Assembly: GCF_910592395.1 (NCBI RefSeq)
Contig: NC_088309.1
Span: forward strand, 11,412,501-11,476,500
From: Lineus longissimus
Lineage: Eukaryota; Nemertea; Pilidiophora; Heteronemertea; Lineidae
DNA length: 64,000 nucleotides
Reading direction: 5' to 3'
The notes beneath the pieces are model-generated. The model saw nothing but the letters and a program-made list of their open reading frames with translations, was not told the origin of the DNA and ran no database searches. Of the stretch, positions 12,133 through 24,033 are shown one piece after another (positions within the stretch are counted from its first letter, which is position 1; every line of letters starts with the position of its first letter). Made by a program: the position numbers and the translations under genes.

Positions 12133-15100
12133 AACGAATGACAACTTTTCCTTCGGGACACTGGCTACTGTTACACTAGCAAAGCACCTAGTCGCATGTT
12201 AGAAACTATATAATGCTCGATGATCACTGTCCTTCACCAAGCCGGGTTAACTCCGATATTTTGAATTCTCGTGGACCAGTCCTCGGTATGCACCTGCTTT
12301 CTATGACCATTGTGTTTAGATGTGAAGACAATTGCCTTCAAATGTTCACGGTCAGCCATTGTCCTTGTAAACGCTACTTCATTGTGTCCAAGGCCTCTGG
12401 AACTTCCGTTTCCCGGATTGCTAGACAGGTTGATCTTCGCCTGACAATAATTCTCGTGCAAATGCTACTTGCTTGACACACGGTGTGTACAAAACTACGT
12501 GTATGTGGCCACCGAAACTGATATACTCTCGGAAATACACAAAAGTGGCAGACATTTTGAAAATGCTTCTTAAAAAGAGACTAACAGTGAATTGCCGTCT
12601 CACCGAGTTGCTGGTTAGTGCCTTAGAACTGACACCAACCAGGCTATATGAAAGCACAGTAAACATTCCGTATTCCCGAGTATTACCTAATTCGATTTGA
12701 AACGGCACACTGAACTTCATCAAGTCATCTCCCGTCAATAATAAACCCTAGTGTTTTATAAGTTTTTGTAAAAAGAATTACAAGACGTCGATATCCAGCA
12801 AAGAAGTTCAAGTTTCGTTAAAAAATTAAAGAGTGGAAGAGTTTCCTGTCATCATGTCGCTATAATATGCACCGGATGAATCAGTCTCAAGGAGCCATCG
12901 CTTCCTTTATCCAGCGTTCCGAACTGGCGCGTCAGCTGACATGAGACGCGCAGCTAGCGTTTCCTCGTGGCGCGTGCCCTGCCTTCAGAACGCCCCCGAG
13001 ATGAGCCCGCTCCTCGGGGAACATGTCCCAGAATCCGTGCATGGAATTAAAAAGTATGTCAGAAGTTAATTTGGCGCATGTCTATGTATCAGTGCGCGAG
13101 ACACCTCGCAGGCCGGTATGTCAACGAAAAGTGTTTGCGCCCACCGACGTTACGTCTGATTCGGTCAGAGTCAATTTCCCGCTGATCCTGACCTGATCAA
13201 TCGAGCTGAGGTCCTAACACGGCACTGCCAATAAATCCTGTCACTTCTTGGCCCAACCAGTTTACTTTCTATCGCCCTGACATATGCAATTTCCCGAACT
13301 CATTCGGAGTGCAAACAAAACACCGTTATTTATTGAAGATGGGCTAACAAAGATCAGATATTTGTCCAATACTATCTCAATTTCGCTATCTATGATTTGA
13401 ATGGGTTGGTAATAAGCCAATATCCTTGGCGGCTCCTCTACTGCCTCCCATGTGTACCCGCGTTATTAAACGCCAAACATTTACCCTCCCCAGAGTTGGT
13501 GTCATCAATTTTCCTCACAGGTACCGTGTCAGAACACTGAGGATCGTGTCAATATTAAGATGAATCAGAGACGGCTTCATGAGTTTATCCCTGGTCTACG
13601 AGAACGTAGTGGTCTTCCTCAGGGGCCCATGGGATTTGCTCCGGCCGCTGATCACGAGGTCTTGAAAGATGTTGGCTTTTCGATGAATCAACGTCAACCG
13701 GATTTGCTTACCCGCTGGACGTTCACACCGGTTTTAGAGCCTCTTCAGCGATATTAAAGCGACTTTTACACTGTCGTTGCCGGTGTAACGTGGTTGTTCC
13801 CAATCTTACGATGTTTCCGTAAATAGACAGCTAGATAGACCATGACCATTCAGTAAGAAGAAAAGTGTATATAATCTTTCAGTGTTCCCAAACAAGGAGG
13901 GAAAGCAGTCAGAAACGGAGACACTCAAAAGCGCTACACCGCCTATTCCGGCTATTGATATCGATCTTGAGTAGCGAAAAAGTCGGCAATAGGATTAACC
14001 GTTGCTTCTTTGACCCCAAAAATATGTTAAGGAAAAATGAAGTTACGATCGTTAGATTATGGGTCTCCGGCTGACGTTCACCGCACTGAAAATAAACTTG
14101 TCTACCTGGACTATTTCCGTGGATTTTGATTTTAGAAAGTTCTATTTTCTTCTGTTCTCTTCTACAGTGCTTGACTTTACTTTCTTCCGGCTACTAGCAT
14201 CGTTATATTGTGACTTGACCTTGACATTGTCCAGACACAGACGCCCAGTAGCAGAGCAGACGATCATGAATACACAACGTAAGATGTCCGTTGGCCATAC
14301 GCCACATAAGATTGCATTAGCTGACATATTTCTTAGTAGCGCCTTAGCATTTTGGCAGACCTGAGGCTTGGTGAAATCGTTTACAATAACTGACCGTTGA
14401 AACGTGATACATGATACAAACCTCCCCGGGCCTCATATATGGAAGTAGCCAAGTGAACGAAGTCTATAAAACGTAGGCAGGACTCCATGCTCCATTACTT
14501 TCTGGGATTATTGTTGTGCTACAGTCATGACAACCTGTTATCAGTTTGAATCTTCCTCAACCCATTTACCGCCGTTAGAAAATTAACTTGGCGTTGAAAT
14601 CTGCGGTCAACACTGACATTTCCGAAGATGTAAAACAAGTATCGCTGTTTTCATAACGTTCACGAGAAGTAAGTATTTATGTGAGTGAATTTCTTGAAAG
14701 GGACAAGTAGGTCATAGAGTATGTTCGGTTTTTCATGCAAAAACTGCTCAGGGGTCCTGGACCGTGATATCTCCAAAAAAGATCACTGAAAAATCATGAA
14801 GCTGTACAACATGTAGAACGGAAATGTACTTGTCGTCCTATACATGCACATGTACATGAAAGTCGCAAGCCGTGTCTAAAACCGCCTCGCAACACCAGCG
14901 AAAATTGATATTAGAGACCAGCAATAGTGTGCCGCTACGATGTGGCGGAGCCTGGTGGCGAGTACGTACAATATAATCCTGACCACCTAAGTTCTATGCC
15001 CATGTTGTCCCTTTAATACCGTATTACAAACCGGGCACAGCCATTGAAACCACCAAATGTCAATACATACAAAACACCATGCATCGTCTGTTGTCTCATC

Positions 15101-15526
15101 AATTATGTAGATGTCACAACAAAGTCACGCTATTAAAAAAAAAAGATTCTGGCAATGGGAAATTACGTAATTGCATTTAGTTTTGACAGATACATATCTC
15201 TCGAAGCTATATAATGAGTTACCAAAACCGACGATATCTCTGCTCAGAGTCCACTGCAAGTGCAAGCTTCAACTGGACACTGCCGCACGTTGGCTTGGGT
15301 CCAAGCGCTCGTTTGTCAGCAATGTTTACCCTGTGTCCTGACGCTCAGTATTCCTAGATGGCCGACTCTCTGTTTACATTGGCTGGAGTACCACTGCCCT
15401 GAACATGGACTAAAACACTTGGGTTGTTCATACTGACGACCGACGCAGCAATGGTTTATGCTTGGATATTTCATTAACCCTTTAACCTAAAGCCGACACG
15501 AAAGCTGATATAAACTCCTTTGGGTG

Positions 15527-15722
15527 CTTTGAATCAACACCGCGGCCTACGAAAGTTCAAACAAAATTTCCAGATTTTGCATCGGGTTCCGTATGCACAT
15601 AAATGAGTATACCTTGGTTACGGTTTGGTTACCTTGATTACCTGTCAATGCGCATGCGTAACCGAATGCAACATCTGGAAATTCTGTTACGACTTCTCTC
15701 AACCGTGGTGTTGATTCAAAAG
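15527..15722. mobile_element. foldback element with about 75-bp arms
   Basis: CTTTGAATCAACACCGCGG at the left is mirrored by CCGTGGTGTTGATTCAAAAG at the right. Further in, AATTTCCAGATTTTGCATC pairs with GATGCAACATCTGGAAATT-like sequence. The tip contains GCGCATGCG (an NRF1-like core) and two GGTTAC words. It is non-coding and resembles a MITE. Confidence 0.6.
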
Positions 15723-16622
15723 AGTAATGATTGTGCTTAGAAAAGATAACAATGTTACATGTATTCTATCTTTAAAAAATTCTAGTGTACATACAACCTT
15801 AAAATTGGTTTTAAAACTTTTTTTGGCCGGCACAAATATATACACTTCCACTGAAATGAAAAGCCCTTACAATTTCTTCTGAAGCTGAGCAACCTCTCGG
15901 TGGTTTTTAATTCCCAAGAAAAACCTTTCGGAGCATATCTGCGTTGGTTGACCTTAATTTTTTAGGTGTGAACAGTTCTTTCTTGGCCGTTGTAAGACTG
16001 CCATTATTCTGGGTATTTTGTGTGGGAATTTCTTTAACGTGATTGAGAATTGGAAACTTTCCGTCGAATGCTGCTAATCATTTCGATAAGCCTTGTCTCA
16101 GGGAAATAAACAACTGTCAGGCAGCTTGGAAATCGATTGAAGTGAAGCCAGGAGATACTTAGCACCTGATTTAAACTTTTCGCCATTGTCAGAAAGATAT
16201 GAATGACCGTTCAGGAGCTGAAATACCTCAACATCCTTTCTGAGGTGGTCCTCACCTAATTCTGACCACTGCTCTCTCAAAATTTATGCAGTTTTTGTTA
16301 AGGGAGGCAGCGCAGCAGGCCAAGTTGAACTTTTGAAACCAAATATGGTTCAACAATTCTTATATTTGACATAAATGGTTCCTGTTTGCAGTTGGTGACT
16401 TCTACATGCAACAGCACATGATTTCTATATCATATTTTGAGTAGCTTCGAGTACTAGATAATTTGTGTCACATACCCTGCACTTTAGAAATGAAAATTTT
16501 ATCCAGTTCGGTTTTGACTATGAAAATTGTGTACAGTTGTCTGATATTTCCAGTTTTATGAATATCTCTGAGCGGAAAACCAAGGTACACTGGTCCATCC
16601 TTGGAATAATAAGACCCTCATG

Positions 16623-16641
16623 CCCCCCCCCCCCCCCACCC
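16623..16641. repeat. C15 tract (minus-strand G-quadruplex potential)
   Basis: Fifteen consecutive C residues are followed by A and CCC, giving G-quadruplex potential on the minus strand. The run length may be inexact because such tracts are error-prone in sequencing. Confidence 0.7.
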
Positions 16642-18293
16642 TACACACACGAACACCAATTATTGACCAGCTATATCTTTAATGTTTCAGTACTTGAACT
16701 TGCCAATCAGCTTACTTCAAAAGATGCTGAGACATGTCTATAGTATACATTTTTAATGATTTTTCTCACCCACGGTCTTCAAGTGCATGTTTCCCGTGAG
16801 ATGTTTCATAAGAAATTCCGTTTGACATGAGTCAATCACTGTCGATCATTTATCATCGATATCTTAAAGATATTGGTGAAAATACCACAAGTTGTATACC
16901 GATCTCTTATCGGTCACGTAAACACTGTCGTGATTTAATACAGCTAGGTTTCAACACGAGAAGAGACCCAGTGTTCTTGGCTTTTTCCCCTGCTGGTTAG
17001 TGTTTACACGAAGGTAGAGGGTTGCTGCGCTGCGCTATTATAGGCCAGTTTCCGCTGTGAGAGATATTCAGCAGAAGTTTCTGTTTTTCGTCGAAAAAAT
17101 GAGCAGGAGTGCCGCAGTTGCCTATAATTACAGCACGCATGTACGTCAGTCTATTCCAATTGAATGATATTGTATGGTAACAAATGATGAAAATAAATTC
17201 ACTATTACAAGAATGAAAATACTAGATTTACCGAGCTAGGACTGGTTCGGGATATTCAAACCAAAACTAGATATTATGCTAGATAGCAAAAACTCATTTG
17301 TATATCGTCATATATGCCATTTTACATGTACAAACTTAAGACAACGGGCTGCTTATACCAGGGTGCCCTATGGTTTTTATGACGTTGTACTTCGGCTTGG
17401 TCTTTATTTCTATTTTCGAACTTCTAAATGACAAATAACACTATAAAAATAGGGTTTTTTTTAATAGAAAGATAAGGCAAAATATGCCTCGTTTGACCTC
17501 GGCAACTATTTTGAGATTCCCTGTATTGCATTCTTCGTTTACTTTGGCGTTGAAGGCAAGAGACAACAAGCAGCAGGATGCTTGGTCGCGGAACACCTCC
17601 CGAGAGAGTCTGGCGCCTGGCTATAGTGTGGGTAGGAATCCGATGTGGAACTCAGTAGAAACACTACTAAACGCAAAGGATAAATCAAATATCAAAATAT
17701 ACTTCGTGCGGCCGACCTCTAGATGGAAAGAACACAGCTATTCCGATTCAAAATGACTGCCTCGCAGCTACGGCGGTACGAACAAAACGCGACGATCAAA
17801 AACCCAAGAAAAATCTCTTGTCTTCAGAAGTCTGGATCATCCTTACACCTGTCAAAACAAAATTCATCTCGTTAAAGATGGCCGTCAAAAACGAAAACAA
17901 TTACGCCATGTTGTTCCCGCATTCTCGATTAATGCGCCGAAGGGCTAATCACAGGCCAGGGAGCACCCACAGGATCATGTTACGCGCATCGAAGGAGATC
18001 CAGTTACGACAAATAGGAAAATTCATTCTTAATTAAAAATCCACGACAGAAGTAATCTAGATCAAAATGGTGATTATATTAATCGTTAGCTCGTCTTTGG
18101 TCTATGATGGCGAGATGAGACGCTCCCCTGGTTCTACTTGTAACTGATTACTTTGTTTGATGATCTCGTGATGAGCACCGACATTGGTGATTAATATCAC
18201 CAGTCAAATGAAGAAATTCACCTGTTTCTCTCAAGATTCGTGGCCAGAAACCGAATGAGAGTAATAAGGTGGCAGAACGGTATCGCGTATTTG

Positions 18294-18415
18294 TTCTACC
18301 CAATACCAATCCGAACTTCCAGTGGTATTGCCTCCATAGCCTCCGCCCATATTGGCGCGCGTTTTCCAGAAGCTGAGCAATGCCAATACACTGAGGGTCT
18401 ATTCTACCCAATACC
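18294..18415 (+). repeat. compact dispersed element, copy A, with 14-bp direct repeats
   Basis: The core (18311-18399) runs CGAACTTCCAG, TATTGCC, CCTCCGCC, GCGCGTT, AAGCTGAGCAATGCC and AATACACTGAGGGTC. It matches 34441-34519 in reverse orientation. The core is bracketed by exact TTCTACCCAATACC direct repeats (18294-18307 and 18402-18415), which look like a target-site duplication. GTATTG and CAATAC inside could pair. Non-coding; origin unknown. Confidence 0.55.
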
Positions 18416-20042
18416 GGTGTGGTAGGAAAATATGTCCAAGGATGGAAAATTCCCGGGACAAAGAATTGTACTTAATTTTTTTCGTTGAGGTATTAACTAA
18501 GGCATTGGGCCTCTTGAGAACTAGGACCACCCCGCTACCATTCATGAGAAGGACATTTATGTCTGCTATACTGGTGTGAAAAGAAAGTTTATTTCAAAGA
18601 AAAAGTATCCAGCGGAAATTGCGATGGATGTGATCCACAAATTGCGACATGGTCATAAAATTGCTAAGATGAAATTCATGAAACACTTCTTGCTGGCGAA
18701 GGATGACATATTTCTCTGCATGGGGGCCTTGGCTTCGTGCTATCGCTCTCGGAGTAAGTGCTTTTGCTGCAACTTCAGCTGCGAGCAGTTTAGGCCAAGC
18801 GACCCCCATGTTCCTAGCCGTTTTAACCTTTTATTGGCCGAGGCCACATTTGCAATTATTAACAGAATTAATTCAATGAGAAACGCATCTGCAGAGAAAA
18901 CATCGAAAAAAATCTTGATTATGCTTTATTTTCTTCACAACAATGTATGATTTCCTAAATGACGATAATCGGTAATTAAAAAAGCAACGTCTTCAGAGCA
19001 TGTTTGTTTAACGAGCAACCCCACTCAAGTTTTCAGATGTCAGAGTGCAGGTCAAATTAAGGTATTTGCAATGCAACGGCGACTTGTTTACAATGTTGTG
19101 TGGTCTTGATGACGTGTAGTTGATCTTATCCACAATCTGAGCATTACATCAAGCCAACAGCATTCAACGTCAAACATAAATATCAAAACGCATAGAATCC
19201 GCTCAGTATTATGGCCGTGAGTCAATCCAAACCCAATGCACTTAGATGCGTCACTCTGGAGAGGTCTCAGAACGTACTTCCGGTTGTCCGCCGCGCGCAA
19301 TATGTCGTCTGCAGAATCATGTTCGACAAGCGCATCGCGTGTTGTAGGCGGTGACAGAAACATTTACAGTTAATCAAATTTTACGAACTTTTGTTACATT
19401 CCCACAATAAATATCCTACAACACTTTTTGTCAATTTTTATGATGTTTTCATTCGCACGTTTCGGATCCACGTGGCTAGTTTTCAGATAGAGTCCGTGTT
19501 TTCATGTGTTACGATTATCTGCATAAACGTCGCCCCTACAACAATAACAACTCGTGTCGCCTCCAACAATACCAATAAAGCAGGAGATCATAAATCAAGA
19601 ACCGTACTTACCGAATCACGGCATTGTCACAAATTGCTAATCACGGCGCATTGGCTAAATTGTCATCGGTCACGCAGTGTTTGTGAAACTCTAGCCGCAT
19701 TGGGAGGCTGGAGAGTATGCAGGTCGTTACTCTTGTGTTCTTGAGTTACTTCGAATTACCCTTTCTACCCTGGGGAGGAAGAGTAATTTGCTCCTGCACG
19801 ATATATCAAGCTCCCTTCATATTTCTTGATATGCGCGTGGGTATCTGATAAGCTTTCTATGTGACCGGCCATTTGAGGTTAACATTTTGAAGTTAACTTT
19901 GATATGACTTTTGTATGAATAACATCACTAAAATATTTTTTTAAATATTGAATTGAGAGCTGACCAAAATAGGAGGGGACCGGAGACCCCAGGGGAAACG
20001 TACGCTGTCGAAGAGAGTCGCCCTGTTTATCACAATGCAGAA

Positions 20043-20110
20043 CCGGACCGACCGAGATTCGAACCCGAGACCTCGGAGATGACATAAACCAAAACCTAAT
20101 TCTCAACATA
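20043..20110 (-). repeat. tRNA-like pol III B-box, possible SINE fragment
   Basis: The minus strand reads GGTCTCGGGTTCGAATCTCGG. GGTTCGAATCT differs from the tRNA B-box GGTTCGANTCC by one base. A weak A-box-like TTGAGAATTAGG lies about 35 bases upstream. There is no cloverleaf, so a tRNA gene is unlikely. A decayed tRNA-derived SINE head is the best guess. Confidence 0.35.
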
Positions 20111-22423
20111 GTCAATGGAGAGGTTTCGCAACCCCTACGGACAACACAAAGGTCAGTTGTGTCAAGATGTCCTGTGATGATTCATTCACGTAGCACTCGT
20201 GAATCGTCTGCTCCATGTATACCTTTACGTAAAATGTCGTCGATAAAGTACAGCTACATACTTTGTACCTGGTCGTTCGTAGCTCTTCGTAAGGTTTGCG
20301 AAAACTGCCTACTACCTGTCGAAATATTTACTGACGACTCTGAATCGCGAGTAACGACAGGGACTTCCTCCCTAGAGGGTCGCCACACTCCCAAGCAACC
20401 CGTAGTCCGGTCAAACACACGATAGTAATATGCTTTAGCTAATGCAATTTCCGTACAGCAATTTTGCACAAGATGCGTCGAGTTGCGCTCGAAAGCGTCC
20501 ATAAGGTGCATTGCACTCCACGAGGAGATGCACTTTCCGCTCGCACGAGAGCATTTACGGAGTTTCTCGAGGCTCGGGACTTGCCTGCGCGCGTTTGAGT
20601 GGGCTTGACTTTGTTTTAACCGATTTGAGAAGAGTCAGTTTTATCGGGACATCCCGTGGGACTTCCGTACTGACGTGAGAAGCGACCGTGGCCGCTCATC
20701 ATTGCGCCACTTCAGTCGTTTCACATTATAGTTTAAATACTGCAGCTGTCTTGAGTGCTTGGGAACAATAATGACAAGTTTGTCAGTGTGTTTTGGCATT
20801 TCGTATTTAAGCATCTTTTATGCATGTTGAAGATGCTCTTGACGTTATCTCTCGAGTGATGGCGCGTGTCATCGATGTCAATGGTCGTCAAGATCTGTCT
20901 TCAAAGAACAGTTAGATAGTAGCGGAAAATGCCCTTTCTTTTCGTTTTTGTCGAAGACGTCAAGCTCTTAGTGGGAGATCTTTGGCTCACTCTCCAGAAA
21001 AATCATTTTGGAGACCTTGCATGTAAATCCCGGTGTGATTTCCTGTCATAAGAAACTGAGCCAAAAATAGATTCCAGGGGTCATTTTCCACCAGTACTGC
21101 ACTAGACTTTCTGTAAGGAGCAAAACATGAGGAGGAAGTCCCCGCCCCCTCGTTTCTACGCCGGTCATCAGCTGACCTCGGATTCAATAAATTACGCACC
21201 TTAGTGAGAATTATGCAATCGTTGGCTACTGTTGACCACAGCAACGAACAAACTGCCCGTGATAAACCATTAATACTGGCATTTATAGTGAGAATTCGAC
21301 AAGCGTTTTGCCATTGAGCTCCCCGGCAACAAAATCTAATTAACTTCATTGATATCGACCAATTCAGATAAGAAGATAGTATGAAGGAAGCGACTGGTTG
21401 TTGGACATGTAAACTCACAGTTGTGTCAATGGGTGCACGTGGCCCCTGAAGTGGTTGGTAAATTCATCTACTCATAATACATTTTATTAAATATTCGTAT
21501 CGCCCGTGAATTACATGTTGCTGTATATATGGCAGTATCACAGTTGCCAAACAAGAGATTCCGGTACAAATCTTGATTCGAAGAAAAAACCAGTTTCCGT
21601 ATACTCCCGTATGAAAATTAATGTAACTACATGTACCATATTTTCGCGAGCGTTCATTTTTTCTCGGATTTCGCGTATGATATTACGAAAATAAAAACCG
21701 TCAATAGGCCTACACTCAGTCATGAAATCACTACTATAATGGAAGTGTAATATAGTTGGTGATCTAACTCCTCCATCAGTTTAGATCGGATGACAACAAA
21801 AGTTCTCCAGAGAGTCGAGATTCATACAGAGTATGTCTTGGCGGGCTCTGATTTTGGAATTCTGGAGCGATTATGGAGAAATTGCATTTTTTGTTCCTTC
21901 CATACAAGGGCATAGACATCATCATAAGGGGGATTGTCAAAAGTTAACAGGAGTTTGCATAGCATATGGGGGCATTTAATGAGTCAACAGTGTGGAAATA
22001 TAGCGAAATAAATACAAATTGCAAAACAAATATCAGTGTAAATTGTTGAAATACCTACTAATGCAATTTATTCTCCCATTTCATTTCAATTTCAGTTGCC
22101 TTATTCACTTTCAACTGAGAGATACAACCAAACAGCCAAAATAAAGAGCGCTAAAATTTGGATTTTGTAGAAATATTCGCGAATCCCAAAAACGAAGTGT
22201 GGCGAAAATTGGCAGCATCAGCCCCACTCTTTTAAAATTCAAATATTCTGATAAAATATACGAAATAACCCTAAAGATTTATGTCTGGCGTTGACTGTGT
22301 TAGTTAATTTCTTCTTGTGATTATAGATTTCTAATTCAGGACCGGGTGTCGTCAATCAATTAGCATTTTCAAAAGTCTGCAAAAGGGAGGTGTATTGCAA
22401 CTCCCTGGTAAAACGCATGCGGT

Positions 22424-22450
22424 GGGGGCGGGGTGGGAGGGGGGGGGGGG
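22424..22450 (+). repeat. G-rich tract with G-quadruplex pattern
   Basis: Runs of 5, 4, 3 and 12 G are separated by single bases, which fits the canonical four-run quadruplex pattern with one-base loops. No gene start is visible nearby, so a regulatory role is speculative. Confidence 0.65.
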
Positions 22451-23964
22451 ACCAATGAACACTTTAAAATTTCCAATTAAGTGCTGGTCAGCATGTTAAA
22501 AAGTCAAACATTTTGAAAGCACACTCGGGAAAGCGTTAATTCGAGTCACTCCTCCTTTGACAAACATCTTACACGAATCTGATCAAGCTCCTTTAAGGTT
22601 GAAGGTATCTGATCGTTTTAAAAATTGTAGTTTAATCCTTTAAGCTGTAGTAATCTAATTCGGTACATTGGGATTTGTCCTGTTAGGTACATTGTAACAT
22701 GATAGTATTGCAACTTCCGAAACGATTGAATATGATATATTACGCTTTCGTTTTTGAAACTTCATGTGGAAAATGCGCCAAATCTAGCCTACACGATTCG
22801 GGACATGTTATCAACCTGTCCCTTCCGCAAAGAGAGAGCGATTTCGACTATCTGCAACTCAATTCCGTGCCGTCTGTCGAGGGTTTTCCAGTCCCACCCG
22901 TTTATCAGTAGGAAATCATTTAATTACCCTTGTTCGATATCGGAGCATATGGCTTGAATCTGGCGCCTTGTGTACTGACTTGCTTGCTTTATAAGATATA
23001 ATTGGGCTGGGCCCGTGTCAGTTTTGTGTGGTTTGAAAGACAAAATCACAAAACACAGTCTGACGCCGAATTTGCATTCAAATTAAAAAACATTTGACAT
23101 TATTCTGTACCAATCAACACTTTTTGTTGAAATTAAGACTTTCTTTACTTTAGTGGAGATGTTGGTAAATGCCTCGGGTGACCAAATGTTATTGTTTAGT
23201 TTAACATCTACATGTATGATTAGTGTCAAGCATGGCAAACTTGAATTTCGTTGCAAATTAGTTCAAACTATAGATATGCTAATAAGACTTAGAAGCATGA
23301 ACCTCTTGATAGGGTTTCCTATTATCTATCAAGTGCATAGACTTGCATGCTACACAAATTTTCTGGCCCTGAAATGATGTACTTTAGATATAGCACCAGT
23401 CGATTTTGATAGTGAAATCAGACTTAGGTGAAGTCCCCCCATGTAAAGTTTCCTGCAAACAATGTTTTTGTGGGCTGGGCCCCTACTACCTTGGTTTGCG
23501 AGGAACCGCCGACGGCATGGTGTGGAAAGCCCTAAACGTCACAGACGAATCTCTGCCAATGTTCGTTTGCTTCAGGCAAAGAGTTGCCCTCAAGTTCTGA
23601 CATCTGTCAAGCTGATGAGCTGAAATATGATATCCCAAGGAGCAGCACAGGACTTCTTGATGTCAAAGACTTGTTGAAACGAGATTTACGTGCCACCAGG
23701 TGTTTTCCTTTCTCAGTGTTTCCTTTTAAAAGTCACGTGCACCACACGTAATAAAAAAGAGTGCCTTTTGCCCAAGGGTAATTTTTTTAGAGTCATCTTG
23801 TTCAGAAAAACACTACGGAGAAACTCGCACCGCAAGATACAAGTAATAAAGGACGTTACTGCTTGGTTCCTCGACGGGGCGAGTTCAAGTGAGCGCCTTC
23901 TGGTTGCTCCTTGAAACCCCTGATTGATTTCTGTGGGGACCTAATAATACGGTATCCCAAAAGC

Positions 23965-24033
23965 GCTTTAAGCAGGGAAACCTGGAAAAGCGCTATATAA
24001 GAACCTCAATATTATTATCATTATCATTATTCT
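23965..24033 (+). repeat. retroposon 3'-tail-like sequence
   Basis: AAGCGCTTTAAGCAGGGAAA, CCTGG and AAAAGCGCTATATAAGAACC are followed by a degenerate ATT/ATC trinucleotide run. A GAAAAGCGCTATATAA word before a TTATTATT-type tail is a recurrent 3' end of short retroposons in marine animals. The 5' part could not be delimited. Confidence 0.45.

Larger units (their letters stand above)
12133..18293. other. gene-free stretch with one foldback element
   Basis: No frame looks coding. A GC-richer patch at 12880-13230 interrupts otherwise AT-rich DNA. The foldback element at 15527-15722 and the C tract at 16623 are the only other structures I can support. Confidence 0.55.

Noticed and set aside
18576-18950. 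124-codon plus frame beginning with a basic, Lys-rich segment and containing a GTAAGT donor-like site
   Set aside because: The first 50 residues look exon-like but the rest does not. There is no matching partner exon or known family.
20043-20110. Functional tRNA gene on the minus strand
   Set aside because: A B-box-like word is present but no acceptor stem, anticodon arm or proper A box.
20987-21418. 143-codon minus-strand frame
   Set aside because: No recognisable motif and a length close to the random maximum.
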